This document shows positions 51,354-60,506 of a DNA stretch of 64,000 nucleotides, piece by piece. Each line of letters begins with the position of its first letter. Position 1 is the stretch's first letter. The position numbers and the translations under genes were made by a program. Below the pieces are notes generated by a model that was not told where the DNA came from, did no database searches, and saw only the letters and a program-made list of their open reading frames with translations. This DNA is from Paucisalibacillus globulus DSM 18846 (GTDB lineage: Bacteria; Bacillota; Bacilli; Bacillales; Amphibacillaceae), in contig NZ_KI519436.1 in NCBI RefSeq assembly GCF_000482485.1, forward strand, positions 262,618-326,617, in the 5' to 3' direction.

Positions 51354-53099
51354 ATGAGCAGTATTAAGCAATACATGGAATACGTAAAACCATATAAATG
51401 GAAAATTATTTGGACTATTATGATTGGAATTGTAAAATTTACAATTCCTTTGTTAATACCATTAATCTTGAAATATGTACTGGATGACATTATTGAACAT
51501 GATACATGGAATACTGACGAAAAAATCAATCATTTATTCTGGATAATGGGTCTGGCATTTGGAATTTTCTTAGTCTTGCGTCCACCAGTTGAGTATTACC
51601 GTCAATATCTTGCGCAGTGGGTAGGTAACAAAATCCTTTATGATTTAAGGGATAAGCTATTTGATCATATGCAAAAATTGAGTATGAAATATTACTCTAC
51701 GACAAAAACCGGCGAAATAATTTCCCGGGTAATAAATGATGTCGAACAAACAAAGAATTTCGTAATTACTGGCTTAATGAATATTTGGCTCGATTTAATT
51801 ACGATTTTAATTGCAATTTGTATTATGTTGACTATGGATATTCCTCTAACTTTTGTTGCAATTGCTTTATTTCCATTGTTTGGATTTGCGATTAAATATT
51901 TTTATGGTCGACTACGTAAATTGACACGTGAACGATCTCAGGCCCTTGCTGAAGTGCAAGGACACTTGCATGAACGAGTACAAGGAGTGCAAGTGACAAG
52001 AAGCTTTGCACTTGAAGATTATGAGCAGGAACAATTTGATAAGCAAAACTGGAAATTCCTGAATAAGGCGTTAGAGCATACGAATTGGAATGCGAAAACT
52101 TTTGCGGTTACTAATACGATAACCGATTTAGCACCGTTACTAGTTATTACTTATTCTGGGTATCATGTTATCACTGGAAGTATGTCTGTTGGAACAATGG
52201 TAGCATTCTTCGCTTATTTGGAAAGAGTGTACAGCCCTCTAAGAAGACTAATTAACTCTTCAACAGTACTAGTTCAATCTATTGCCTCTATTGACCGTGT
52301 ATTTGAATTTATGAACGAACAATATGATATAGTAGACAAACCAAATGCAATCAAAGTAGAACGAGTTCATGGTGATATTGATTTTGAACATATTTCGTTC
52401 CAATATGATGAAGATTATCCAATACTTAAGAATATTAATTTACAAGTAAATCAGGGCGAGACAATTGCTTTAGTTGGTATGAGTGGCGGTGGAAAATCTA
52501 CCCTAATTAGTCTAATACCACGTTTTTATGATGTTACAAGCGGATCAATCAAAGTGGATGGAATAGATATCCGGGATGTTCAGGCTCGTTCTCTAAGGAA
52601 TAATATTGGTATGGTATTGCAGGATAATATATTATTCGGTGATACGGTTGCAATGAACATTAAAATGGGGAAACCCCATGCTACTGAGGAAGAAGTTATG
52701 GCAGCTGCAAAAGCAGCAAATGCGCATGATTTTATTATGGAATTACCAGATGGCTATAATACAATGGTTGGAGAACGAGGAGTGAAGCTCTCAGGAGGAC
52801 AAAAGCAACGAGTTGCGATTGCTAGAGTATTCTTGAAAAATCCACCAATCCTTATATTTGATGAAGCTACATCAGCTCTGGATTTAGAGAGTGAACATAT
52901 GATTCAAGAAGCAATGGAAAAATTAGCTTCTGATAGAACTACATTCATCGTTGCACACAGACTTGCGACAATAACACATGCTGACCGAATTGTTGTTATT
53001 GAAAACGGTGAGATAACAGAGGTCGGTTCTCATGCAGAGCTAATGGAGAAAAAGGGTAGCTATTATGATCTATACCAAGTTCAACATTTGGATGATTAA
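51354..53099 (+). CDS. ygaD: ABC exporter YgaD (half-transporter, MsbA/BmrA type)
   Basis: 581 residues: six-helix membrane domain (about 15-300) fused to an ATPase domain. Walker [10 protein letters not shown] (about 373-381), Q-loop VLQDNILF, signature [10 protein letters not shown], Walker [13 protein letters not shown], switch AHRLATI. Works as a homodimer. The start ATG 51354 has only a modest AAAGTTGATG site. Between ygaC and gsaB as in B. subtilis. Substrate not known. Confidence 0.92.
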   Translation: MSSIKQYMEYVKPYKWKIIWTIMIGIVKFTIPLLIPLILKYVLDDIIEHDTWNTDEKINHLFWIMGLAFGIFLVLRPPVEYYRQYLAQWVGNKILYDLRDKLFDHMQKLSMKYYSTTKTGEIISRVINDVEQTKNFVITGLMNIWLDLITILIAICIMLTMDIPLTFVAIALFPLFGFAIKYFYGRLRKLTRERSQALAEVQGHLHERVQGVQVTRSFALEDYEQEQFDKQNWKFLNKALEHTNWNAKTFAVTNTITDLAPLLVITYSGYHVITGSMSVGTMVAFFAYLERVYSPLRRLINSSTVLVQSIASIDRVFEFMNEQYDIVDKPNAIKVERVHGDIDFEHISFQYDEDYPILKNINLQVNQGETIALVGMSGGGKSTLISLIPRFYDVTSGSIKVDGIDIRDVQARSLRNNIGMVLQDNILFGDTVAMNIKMGKPHATEEEVMAAAKAANAHDFIMELPDGYNTMVGERGVKLSGGQKQRVAIARVFLKNPPILIFDEATSALDLESEHMIQEAMEKLASDRTTFIVAHRLATITHADRIVVIENGEITEVGSHAELMEKKGSYYDLYQVQHLDD

Positions 53100-53195
53100 T
53101 GTTAAAGTGGACATTATTTCCTTTGCAAAAAAAATGAAACAAACGTACTATTAAATACGTATAAAGAAAGTAGACAGATAAGGAGGTGAATACAG

Positions 53196-53582
53196 ATGCT
53201 TTTCGATTTTATTATTGAATTATCTAGTGATTTTTCAGCTATGTATTTCTATTTTAGTGCTGTTTTAACTGTTTTATTTTCCATTCATTGGATGCCGCTA
53301 GTTGCGCAAAATGTCTATCGTGACACACGTATTACAATAGAAGGCATTCATAATGAGAAAGCTGAACAAAGTACACGTAATAATTCTATTAACAAAATGA
53401 ACAAAAAGCGAAATTGGTTGGCAATGATTACAAAACGAATAGAAACACCAGATGATGATGATGAAGCATCTTCTTCCTTGTATTTCAATAGATTGAGACA
53501 ATTACAAGGAGGAACAACATGCAAAAACAATCTGTATTCACATTCTTTAAGAAAACAAGTCTTATCGGTATCTTTGGATTAA
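53196..53582 (+). CDS. mifM: MifM-like regulatory nascent peptide upstream of yidC2
   Basis: 128-codon frame with a strong AAGGAGGTGAA site. One membrane segment (about residues 16-40) and then a basic cytosolic part ending NKKRNWLAMITKRIETP and the acidic cluster DDDDE at residues 86-90. In B. subtilis MifM (95 aa, directly upstream of yidC2) stalls at an acidic D-E-E-D cluster at residues 85-88 to monitor YidC activity. Here the same layout, spacing and neighbour occur, and a hairpin sequesters the yidC2 ribosome binding site six bases after the acidic codons. The rest of the frame runs 64 bases into yidC2 and is probably dispensable. Confidence 0.75.
   Translation: MLFDFIIELSSDFSAMYFYFSAVLTVLFSIHWMPLVAQNVYRDTRITIEGIHNEKAEQSTRNNSINKMNKKRNWLAMITKRIETPDDDDEASSSLYFNRLRQLQGGTTCKNNLYSHSLRKQVLSVSLD
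53471..53514 (+). promoter_or_regulatory. Hairpin sequestering the yidC2 ribosome binding site
   Basis: TTCTTCCTTGTA (53471-53482) pairs with TACAAGGAGGAA (53503-53514), 12 bp with one G-U, burying the AAGGAGG of yidC2. The left arm starts six bases after the acidic codons of the upstream peptide, so a ribosome paused there would open it. Confidence 0.8.
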
Positions 53583-54313
53583 TATTATTACTAGCTGGGT
53601 GTTCTGGAGGGAATTCAGGAGATTCAGGATTCTTTCAACATTTTTTTGTAGAAACCTTTTCATCTTTAATCAAAAGTATTGCTGTGTTCTTTAATGATAA
53701 CTATGGGTTATCGATTATTCTCATTACGATATTAATTAGACTAGTTGTTATGCCGTTTATGATTAAGCAAATGAAGAATAACTTAGTTGTACAAGATAAA
53801 ATGAAAGAATTAAAGCCAGAAATGGAAGAAATTCAAAAAAAATATAAAGATAAAAAGGACCCTGATGCTCAAAGAAAGATGCAACAGGAAATGATGCAGC
53901 TTTATCAAAAGCATAACTTTAACCCACTAGCATCTTTCAGTGGGTGCTTACCGATGCTGATTCAATTTCCATTCCTAATCGGATTCTACTATGCCATTCG
54001 CCAAACACCCGAAATTGCGACCCATTCATTCTTGTGGTTCAATCTTGGGGAAACAGATTACTTGTTAGTTGCAATAGCAGTTGCCGTGTACTTCATTCAA
54101 TATAAAGTATCACAAATTGGACTGGATCCAAAAATGAAAAAGCAAATGGCTTTGATTGGATTACTATCACCAATTATGATTGGAATTATTTCCTTAAATA
54201 CATTTGCGGCACTTCCATTATATTGGACTGTTGGTGGTGTAATTGTTATTGTTCAAACGTTGATTTCTAAGAAAATATATTTAGCTCATAAAAAGGAGCT
54301 CGAAAAAGAATAA
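53519..54313 (+). CDS. yidC2: Membrane protein insertase YidC2 (OxaA2)
   Basis: 264 residues. Lipoprotein signal with lipobox LLAGC (Cys28), as in Gram-positive YidC proteins. The insertase core has five helices; the groove arginine is in ILIRLVVMPFMIKQ (about residue 75), followed by the charged coiled-coil C1 loop (MKELKPEMEEIQKKYKDKKD) and FNPLASFSGCLPMLIQFPFLIGFYYAI. Start ATG 53519 behind AAGGAGG. It is preceded by the MifM-like peptide, so it is the stress-induced paralogue rather than the constitutive SpoIIIJ. Confidence 0.92.
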   Translation: MQKQSVFTFFKKTSLIGIFGLILLLAGCSGGNSGDSGFFQHFFVETFSSLIKSIAVFFNDNYGLSIILITILIRLVVMPFMIKQMKNNLVVQDKMKELKPEMEEIQKKYKDKKDPDAQRKMQQEMMQLYQKHNFNPLASFSGCLPMLIQFPFLIGFYYAIRQTPEIATHSFLWFNLGETDYLLVAIAVAVYFIQYKVSQIGLDPKMKKQMALIGLLSPIMIGIISLNTFAALPLYWTVGGVIVIVQTLISKKIYLAHKKELEKE

Positions 54314-54316
54314 AAT

Positions 54317-54365
54317 TAAAAGCCGCCTGCAAAATCTTTAATGATTTTGTAGGAGGCTTTTTTAA
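54317..54365 (+). terminator. yidC2 terminator
   Basis: AAAGCC-CCT-CAAAATC pairs with GATTTTG-AGG-GGCTTTTTT around a short loop; T6 at the end. Confidence 0.75.
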
Positions 54366-54380
54366 TCAGTTACCACTATA

Positions 54381-54475
54381 TTGAACAAACGTTTGTTTGA
54401 ATAATAATTGTAGTTTGAAAATTGTGTACTGTAGGGGGATAAATGTCTTACTACCGTAGTTTTAATAACTTGTAA
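54381..54475 (+). promoter_or_regulatory. LexA-type SOS box with possible promoter and mini-ORF
   Basis: TGAACAAACGTTTG at 54382-54395 matches the Bacillus LexA consensus CGAACRNRYGTTYG at 13 of 14 positions. It overlaps TTGAAC (54381-54386) spaced 16 bases from AATAAT (54403-54408). A GGGGGAT site then precedes ATG 54443 of a ten-codon frame, MSYYRSFNNL. No larger gene follows before the terminator at 54561, so this may be an SOS-controlled small RNA or peptide, or a relic. Confidence 0.4.
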
Positions 54476-54560
54476 AGCTACAATTTTGATTTTGTAAGCT
54501 CTCTTAACTTTTCAACTAGGATACAGTATTGATAATCTGATTAATTAATCAATGTAATAG

Positions 54561-54596
54561 ATAAACCCACTTACGGATAATCGTAAGTGGGTTTAT
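54561..54596. terminator. Bidirectional terminator before gsaB end
   Basis: ATAAACCCACTTACG and CGTAAGTGGGTTTAT form a perfect 15-bp stem with loop GATAAT. Confidence 0.8.
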
Positions 54597-54606
54597 TATC
54601 CAACTA

Positions 54607-55905
54607 TTAATTAGAACTCATTTCCTTAAATGCATTTCCGACAGCTTCAATTGTCCTATCGATATCAGCTTCCGTATGTTCTGTCGTAATAAACCAAGCT
54701 TCATATTTCGAAGGAGCGAGATTAATACCTTGATGAAGCATCAATTTAAAGAACTTACCAAATGCCTCACCATCACTATCTTCAGCACCTTTATAGTCTG
54801 TTATCTTTTCTGTACTTCCAAAGTAAACAGTTAATGCACCACGTAATCGATTGATAGAAATAATCATATCGTGTTCTGTGGCTTTATCTAAAATCCCATT
54901 TTCCAAGCGTTCACCAAGTTGGTCAAGTTTTTCATACACGCCATCTTGCTTTAACACTTCTAAACAAGCAATTCCAGATGCCATAGAAGCAGGGTTGCCT
55001 GCCATTGTACCAGCTTGGTATGCAGGTCCAAGTGGTGCTACTTGTTCCATAATGTCCTTACGTCCTCCATAGGCTCCGATTGGAAGTCCGCCACCAATAA
55101 TTTTACCCATTGCTGTCATGTCTGGCTCGATTCCGTATACTTGTTGAGCACTACCATATGTGAATCGGAAAGCAGTGATTACCTCATCGTAGATAACCAG
55201 TGCACCAACCTCATGAGTAAGGTCATTCACTGCTTGTAAAAATCCTGGACTTGGTTCTACAATTCCAAAGTTCCCAACGATTGGCTCCACAAGAACACAA
55301 GCAAGTTGATTGCCCCATTTTTCAAGTGCATGTTTGTATGCATCAATATCATTAAAAGGAACTGTTATTACATCTTGTGCCACTGATTCAGGAATTCCAG
55401 CAGAGTCTGGTGTACCTAAAGTAGAAGGGCCAGAACCAGCTTGAACAAGTACCGCATCAAAGTGGCCATGATAACTACCGGCGAATTTAATCACTTTAGT
55501 TCTACCAGTATATGCCCTTGCAACACGGATGGTTGTCATGACAGCTTCTGTACCGGAGTTAGTGAAGCGAACCTTTTCCAAAGAAGGGATTGCCTCTTTT
55601 AACAACTTGGCAAATTTATTTTCTAGTGGTGTTGGTGTTCCATATAACACGCCATTTTCTGCGGCCTTTTGAATAGCTTCTGTAATATGTGGATGTGCAT
55701 GACCTGTAATAATTGGCCCATATGCTGCTAAATAATCAATATACTTATTACCATCCACATCCCAAAAATATGCTCCCTTTGCACGGTCCATATAAACTGG
55801 TGCACCGCCGCCAACTGCTTTATAGGCGCGTGATGGTGAGTTGACCCCACCAACAATATGTTTTAAAGCTTCTTCATGAAGCGCTTCAGAGTTAGTAAAA
55901 TTCAT
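54607..55905 (-). CDS. gsaB: Glutamate-1-semialdehyde 2,1-aminomutase
   Basis: 432 residues from ATG 55905 behind AGGAGGAA. Converts glutamate-1-semialdehyde to 5-aminolevulinate for haem and cobamide precursors. PLP motifs: GGVNSPSRA near the start, [20 protein letters not shown] (about 120-139), DEVITAFRF (about 241-249) and the catalytic lysine in [16 protein letters not shown] (about 266-281). Its place next to ygaD and before bcp/perR is that of the second GSA aminomutase GsaB in B. subtilis rather than HemL. Confidence 0.9.
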   Translation of the reverse strand: MNFTNSEALHEEALKHIVGGVNSPSRAYKAVGGGAPVYMDRAKGAYFWDVDGNKYIDYLAAYGPIITGHAHPHITEAIQKAAENGVLYGTPTPLENKFAKLLKEAIPSLEKVRFTNSGTEAVMTTIRVARAYTGRTKVIKFAGSYHGHFDAVLVQAGSGPSTLGTPDSAGIPESVAQDVITVPFNDIDAYKHALEKWGNQLACVLVEPIVGNFGIVEPSPGFLQAVNDLTHEVGALVIYDEVITAFRFTYGSAQQVYGIEPDMTAMGKIIGGGLPIGAYGGRKDIMEQVAPLGPAYQAGTMAGNPASMASGIACLEVLKQDGVYEKLDQLGERLENGILDKATEHDMIISINRLRGALTVYFGSTEKITDYKGAEDSDGEAFGKFFKLMLHQGINLAPSKYEAWFITTEHTEADIDRTIEAVGNAFKEMSSN

Positions 55906-56038
55906 TCCATTTCCTCCTATGTAATACAATTTAATACCGTATCTTATTGTAGCGCAGCCTTGTAGGAAAATAAAATGACAAGCTTTCCGAAGTCCTTGCA
56001 TATGCTATAATAATGACCATTATGTAAAGGAAGATTAT

Positions 56039-56476
56039 ATGAGTGTGTTACCATGGATATTAGTTATTGCCGTAAGTTATGTAATTGCTAAAAGTATTTA
56101 TGGTTTTGTATTAGGAGAGAGGAAAATTTTAGGGATAAAAATGCAAGAGAGAAGATTTTCTGTTGAAATGTTTTATTCCTTACTCATTACCTATGCAATT
56201 GTAATTCTGGGATTTGGCTTGATATATTTCATCCTGTCATTTGAAGGAATATACCTTGTAGAGGGGGGAGAGCTAAGGCAAGTAACCGCAATTGGTTCCA
56301 TGATTCATTCGTTTTACTTTAGTGGGGTAACGATGCTAACCATTGGTTATGGAGACATTTCTCCAATAGGTATCGGTAGGTTAATTGCGTTAGTAGAAGC
56401 ATTGATAGGATATGTACTCCCAACTGCATTTGTTATTCAGATTGTCACAAATAACCAAGAAAGAGCACAAGATTAG
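56039..56476 (+). CDS. Two-helix potassium channel protein
   Basis: 145 residues with an N-terminal membrane segment, a second at about 50-72, and a pore-loop plus last helix. The K+ selectivity filter TIGYGD is intact (VTMLTIGYGDISPIG). No RCK or nucleotide-binding domain follows, so it is a minimal Ion_trans_2 channel. ATG 56039 behind AAAGGAAG. Divergent from gsaB. Ion selectivity is a firm family inference; gating unknown. Confidence 0.83.
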   Translation: MSVLPWILVIAVSYVIAKSIYGFVLGERKILGIKMQERRFSVEMFYSLLITYAIVILGFGLIYFILSFEGIYLVEGGELRQVTAIGSMIHSFYFSGVTMLTIGYGDISPIGIGRLIALVEALIGYVLPTAFVIQIVTNNQERAQD

Positions 56477-56534
56477 CCATCAATTTTTTGTAGTGTTATA
56501 GTGTGAATAAATGGATATTTGGAGGTACCTTGAA

Positions 56535-57005
56535 ATGACATTAGAAATTGGAAAAGCAGCTCCTTCCTTTACACTACTAAATCAGGACGGTAAGGAAGTT
56601 AGTCTAGAAGATTTTAAAGGAAAACATGTTGTGTTATATTTTTATCCAAAAGATATGACACCAGGTTGTACGACTGAAGCATGTGATTTCCGTGATAACC
56701 ATGAAAGCTTTGCTGAACTAGATGCAGTCATAGTTGGCGTAAGTCCAGACCCTGCAGACAGCCATCAGAAGTTTATTGGTAAGCATGATCTACCGTTCTT
56801 ACTTCTAGCAGATGAAGAAAATAAAGTTGCAGAGGCTTATGATGTTTGGAAACTGAAAAAGAATTTTGGTAAGGAATATATGGGTATTGAACGTTCTACG
56901 TTTATCATCGATAAGGAAGGTAAACTACAGAAGGAATATCGTAAAGTAAAAGTGGACGGACATGTTGAGGATGCTTTGAATTTTATAAAAGAGAATTTAT
57001 CTTAA
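56535..57005 (+). CDS. bcp: Thiol peroxidase BCP/PrxQ
   Basis: 156 residues from ATG 56535 behind GGAGGT. Atypical two-Cys peroxiredoxin: peroxidatic Cys in the TPGCTTEAC motif, with the resolving Cys five residues later (CTTEAC spacing of PrxQ), Trp/Arg environment in GIERSTFIIDKEG. Reduces hydroperoxides with thioredoxin. Equivalent to B. subtilis YgaF next to perR, a peroxide-stress neighbourhood. A strong terminator follows. Confidence 0.92.
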   Translation: MTLEIGKAAPSFTLLNQDGKEVSLEDFKGKHVVLYFYPKDMTPGCTTEACDFRDNHESFAELDAVIVGVSPDPADSHQKFIGKHDLPFLLLADEENKVAEAYDVWKLKKNFGKEYMGIERSTFIIDKEGKLQKEYRKVKVDGHVEDALNFIKENLS

Positions 57006-57010
57006 AAGAG

Positions 57011-57046
57011 AAGGGCCACACAGATCAACAATATGTGTGGCCCTTT
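57011..57046. terminator. bcp terminator
   Basis: AAGGGCCACAC pairs with GTGTGGCCCTT; A/T runs outside. Also fits the end of the leftward remnant at 57045. Confidence 0.75.
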
Positions 57047-57305
57047 AATTATTCACTCGTAAAATGTCTAACTGGTCTCTCGTTGAAATTAAATCAATAG
57101 TGTGAATCCCTTTTGAATAATAAACGGAAGCCCCTTCTCTTTCTCCTTTTTTCCAACCATTCGCCCATAGTACAAATTCATAGCCAAATGGAATTCCCTT
57201 TTCCTCTGAAGCTTTTGACCAATAATAATTATTTCCAAACTCGTTTTTACTAGTAATCTCTGCGTTTTTTGGAATAGGGAAATTAAAGTTAGAATTTTCC
57301 TGAAA
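57045..57305 (-). pseudogene. Gene remnant, C-terminal fragment of an unrecognised protein
   Basis: Minus-strand frame of 86 codons bounded by stops, with protein-like composition (GNNYYWSKASEEKGIPFGYE, then LWANGWKKGEREGASVYYSK). It has no ATG, GTG or TTG near its 5' end and no ribosome binding site, so it looks like the surviving 3' part of a gene. The rest of the gap 57306-57431 holds nothing I can support. Family not identified. Confidence 0.5.
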
Positions 57306-57452
57306 TTAATTGTACTATAAGACTGTTCATAGATACATCACATTTTAAAGGATAAGTAATTATTACTATTACATTACTTAGTTATATACAACCCAACTTT
57401 TGAATAATATGAAATAGTTAAGTATGTACTAATGAAAAAGAAGGGTAGGTTT

Positions 57453-58124
57453 ATGGAAATGCTAGAGTCTGCCAAAACGAAAACAAATATATTTTTACAT
57501 ATTAATCTTTATTTCTTTTTTAAAAGACTAATAGACATCATTGTCAGTGCTGTACTTTTAATACTACTATTACCACTCTCCCTATTTATTTGTTTAAGGA
57601 TTGCAAAGAACGAAGGAAGACCAATCTTCATTAAAGAGCTTAAAGTAGGGAAAAACAATCAGACATTTACGATGTGGTCATTTCGCACGATGACAAATGG
57701 AACACGAGTAATTCGGCAATTACCACCATACCCATTTCCAAGTTCATGGGAAAAGGGAGTCCCAGATTACTTTAAAATAAAAGGAGATAAAAATGTAACC
57801 TTAACAGAAACAGGTGTGTGGCTAAAGAGATATAGATTTGAAAAGATTCCACAATTAATTAATGTCTTTAAAGGAGAAATGAGTCTAGTAGGTCCAAGTC
57901 CTGAACGACCAGAAATTGCAGATTACTACAATAACCAGCAAGTGGAGCGGCTGAAGGTGAGACCTGGCTTAACTGGTTATGCCCAAATTAAAGGGGTAAC
58001 AAATGATAACCATGGTAAGAAAATCAGTTATGATTTATACTACACTCATAATTGCTCCTATAAGCTTGATTTTAAGATTTTCCTGAAAGCAACCAAACAA
58101 ACCTTAAAAAGAAAGTCTAGTTGA
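57453..58124 (+). CDS. Bacterial sugar transferase (undecaprenyl-phosphate glycosyl-1-phosphate transferase)
   Basis: 223 residues from ATG 57453, which has AAGAAGGGTAGG just upstream; ATG 57432 is possible but has no ribosome binding site. One N-terminal membrane helix (DIIVSAVLLILLLPLSLFICL) followed by the cytosolic catalytic part: KVGKNNQTFTMWSFRTM, LKRYRFEKIPQLINVFKGEMSLVGPSPERPE and VRPGLTGYAQIKG, all signatures of the EpsL/TuaA/WbaP family. Starts polysaccharide synthesis on the lipid carrier. Isolated here, without other polysaccharide genes. Confidence 0.85.
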   Translation: MEMLESAKTKTNIFLHINLYFFFKRLIDIIVSAVLLILLLPLSLFICLRIAKNEGRPIFIKELKVGKNNQTFTMWSFRTMTNGTRVIRQLPPYPFPSSWEKGVPDYFKIKGDKNVTLTETGVWLKRYRFEKIPQLINVFKGEMSLVGPSPERPEIADYYNNQQVERLKVRPGLTGYAQIKGVTNDNHGKKISYDLYYTHNCSYKLDFKIFLKATKQTLKRKSS

Positions 58125-58135
58125 AAGAATATATC

Positions 58136-58190
58136 TGGTGCTAGGTACCCATGAAGTTTTTGAGAATTTCTACATACCTGGCACCTATGT
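58136..58190. repeat. Hairpin of the GGTGCC...GGCACC dispersed type
   Basis: GGTGCTAGGTA and TACCTGGCACC (one mismatch) enclose an AT-rich loop after the sugar transferase gene. A related GGTGCCTGTCAC sequence lies at about 40540. Similar GGTGCC/GGCACC intergenic units are common in Bacillaceae; this one may also act as the terminator. Confidence 0.4.
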
Positions 58191-58281
58191 GTTTTTCTAA
58201 AATAGTTTTTAAGTTGTTCAATTATTCTATTGTGTATATTATGGATATTAGGAGTATAGCAACTTAAAGGGGGATTTCTTT

Positions 58282-59232
58282 TTGGTTATTCTTTTTTCAG
58301 TAAAGATTTCAGAGAAGCATCAAGAAGCATTGCTAAACAAATATCCACATGAGGATTTTATTTTTAAGGATGGAATGACTGAAGCAGAGAAGTACCTTGA
58401 ACAAGCATCTGTTTTCGTAACGTACGGAGATGATTTAGACGATAACAAACTGAGAAGAGCAACGAACTTAAAATGGATTATGGTACTTTCTGCGGGAGTG
58501 GACCAATTACCATTTAAACAAATCGAGGATCGTGGAATTCTAGTTACCAATTCCAAAGGTATACACAAAACCCAAATGGCAGAGTATACCCTTTCTATGA
58601 TGTTACAAATGTACAGACAAGAAAAACTTCTAATGGAGAATGAGAAGGCAGCAAGTTGGGATAAGCGCGTACGAATGAAGGAAATTAGCGGTCAAACAAT
58701 TATGGTTTTAGGAACTGGTGCGATTGGTCAGGAAGTTGCTAGACTTGCTAAGGCCTTTCGAATGAAAACTATCGGTATTTCACGAAGTGGTAGAGTAGTT
58801 GACTACTTTGATGAAGTTTTAACAATCGAACAAATCAACAGTAAACTACCCGAAACGGACTTCATCGTTTCCATTTTACCAAGTACTAAGGAAACTAGAT
58901 ATTTACTAACGGAGGAACATTTTAATTTAATGAAAAATAGTGCAATCTTTATCAACATTGGAAGAGGGGATGTTGTTAAAAGCGAAACGATTCTGAAGGC
59001 TATCCGTGATGAGGAAATTGCCTATGCTGTTTTAGATGTTTTTGAACAAGAACCACTTCCCGAGGACCATCCGTTCTGGAAAGAAACTAACATAACAGTA
59101 ACACCACATATTTCTGGTCAATCACCAAATTATATTAGTCGTGCGCTAGCTATTTTCCAAGACAACCTAGATAATTTTCAACAAGGCAAAAGCACTTATA
59201 TTAATAAAGTAAATCCATCTAGGGGGTATTAA
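58282..59232 (+). CDS. D-2-hydroxyacid dehydrogenase
   Basis: 316 residues from TTG 58282 behind AAAGGGGGA. NAD-binding domain loop GTGAIGQEVARLAKAF (about 147-162), Arg in NIGRGDVV, Glu in DVFEQEPLPEDHP and His in TPHISGQ, the catalytic triad of the family. The active-site region LSAGVDQLPF resembles YbdL/GhrA-like hydroxypyruvate/glyoxylate reductases. Two bases separate it from the cobalamin adenosyltransferase gene, so the two are co-transcribed. Confidence 0.87.
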   Translation: MVILFSVKISEKHQEALLNKYPHEDFIFKDGMTEAEKYLEQASVFVTYGDDLDDNKLRRATNLKWIMVLSAGVDQLPFKQIEDRGILVTNSKGIHKTQMAEYTLSMMLQMYRQEKLLMENEKAASWDKRVRMKEISGQTIMVLGTGAIGQEVARLAKAFRMKTIGISRSGRVVDYFDEVLTIEQINSKLPETDFIVSILPSTKETRYLLTEEHFNLMKNSAIFINIGRGDVVKSETILKAIRDEEIAYAVLDVFEQEPLPEDHPFWKETNITVTPHISGQSPNYISRALAIFQDNLDNFQQGKSTYINKVNPSRGY

Positions 59233-59233
59233 A

Positions 59234-59791
59234 ATGAGAATTTATACAAGATCAGGAGATAAAGGATTAACATCACTAGTTTATGGGAAACGTGTCCCAA
59301 AAAATGATTTACGAGTTGAAGCATACGGAACATGTGATGAAGCGAATTCAATGATTGGACTAGCTTCAAGTTTACTAGAAAATGCAAACTGGGATGAAAA
59401 GGATAAATTCATGGAACAGATGCACAGAGTACAAACTATTTTGTTCCATGTTGGTGCAGAATTAGCAACACCATCGGATAAAGAAGTAGCATGGAAACTG
59501 AAAAAAGAACATATTGATGAATTAGAAAAACAAATCGACGAGTGGGACGGGCATCTCGAGCCATTAAAACAATTTATCCTACCATCTGGTCATCAAGCAT
59601 CGAGCGCTCTACATGTAGCGAGAACAGTAACTCGACGTGCAGAGCGTCTCGCGGTAGGACTAGTAGACGAACTACCAAACCCATTAGTAGTTTCCTATTT
59701 AAATCGGTTGTCTGATTTTCTTTTTGTGGCGGCTAGATATGTGAATAAAGCGTTGAATGGTAAGGAGTTGCCTTTGAATACGGATGTTTGA
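59234..59791 (+). CDS. Corrinoid adenosyltransferase, PduO type
   Basis: 185 residues. ATP:cob(I)alamin adenosyltransferase: the N-terminal ATP loop TRSGDKGLTSLVYGKRVPKNDLRVEAYGTCDEANSMIG and the C-terminal RTVTRRAERLAV and SYLNRLSDFLFVAAR motifs are all intact. Makes adenosylcobalamin. AGGGGGTATT precedes ATG 59234. Interesting beside a RiPP cluster protein with a B12-like N-terminus, but the two are 37 kb apart and a link is speculation. Confidence 0.92.
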   Translation: MRIYTRSGDKGLTSLVYGKRVPKNDLRVEAYGTCDEANSMIGLASSLLENANWDEKDKFMEQMHRVQTILFHVGAELATPSDKEVAWKLKKEHIDELEKQIDEWDGHLEPLKQFILPSGHQASSALHVARTVTRRAERLAVGLVDELPNPLVVSYLNRLSDFLFVAARYVNKALNGKELPLNTDV

Positions 59792-59925
59792 GTAATGGTT
59801 TTGGCTAACTTAGTTACGGGGCACACAGTAGATAATATTGCTGCTAAATTCGAATGATTGATTTAAAAGTCAATATTTTTCACTAACCAATATAATAATA
59901 TTTAACAATGAATAATATACTATTA

Positions 59926-59972
59926 TTGACAACAATCCATAGATAAGCGTACACTAATTATAAATATTATAA
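59926..59972 (+). promoter_or_regulatory. perR promoter with PerR box
   Basis: TTGACA (59926-59931), 18-base spacer, TACACT (59950-59955). TTATAAATATTATAA at 59958-59972 matches the PerR consensus at all but one position and sits right after the -10, consistent with autorepression as in B. subtilis. Confidence 0.8.
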
Positions 59973-60023
59973 TATAATAATTGTGTTAGTCCTAGAATAT
60001 CTCATGAAAGCGAGGTGCATGAC

Positions 60024-60470
60024 GTGTCTGAAAATAGACTTCAAGAAGCTATTAAAATTTTAAAAAAATCGGGAGTTCGAATTACACCACAGCGTCATGC
60101 GGTGCTTGATTATCTTATGAATTCAATCATACATCCCACAGCCGATGACATTTATAAAGCACTTGAAGGGAAATTTCCTAATATGAGTGTAGCCACTGTG
60201 TATAATAATTTGCGTGTACTACGTGAAAACGGATTAGTTCGTGAATTAACATATGGAGATTCATCAAGTCGGTTTGAAATCAATCTATCTGATCACTACC
60301 ATATTATCTGTGAAGAATGCGGGAAAATAGTGGACTTTCATTATCCCTCATTAGATGAAGTAGAGTCTTTAGCTCAGAAGGTTACGGGATTTGAAGTCAG
60401 CCATCACCGAATGGAAGTATATGGTGTGTGTAGAGACTGTAAAGAATTAGTTAAACATGAACAACATTAA
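60024..60470 (+). CDS. perR: Peroxide stress regulator PerR
   Basis: 148 residues from GTG 60024, six bases after GAGGTG (an upstream in-frame GTG overlaps the site). Fur family: helix-turn-helix [50 protein letters not shown], zinc site CEECGK and CRDCK, and the regulatory Fe/Mn site with the oxidisable His in [19 protein letters not shown]. Nearly identical blocks to B. subtilis PerR. Regulates peroxide genes; PerR boxes occur at its own promoter and before the zosA-like gene at 411. Confidence 0.96.
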   Translation: MSENRLQEAIKILKKSGVRITPQRHAVLDYLMNSIIHPTADDIYKALEGKFPNMSVATVYNNLRVLRENGLVRELTYGDSSSRFEINLSDHYHIICEECGKIVDFHYPSLDEVESLAQKVTGFEVSHHRMEVYGVCRDCKELVKHEQH

Positions 60471-60476
60471 AGAAGG

Positions 60477-60505
60477 GCCCTATTACATAGCGTAACAGGG
60501 CTTTT
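60477..60505. terminator. Terminator between perR and pabBC
   Basis: GCCCTATTAC and GTAACAGGGC arms (one mismatch) followed by TTTTG; overlaps the convergent intergenic space. Confidence 0.7.
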
Positions 60506-60506
60506 G

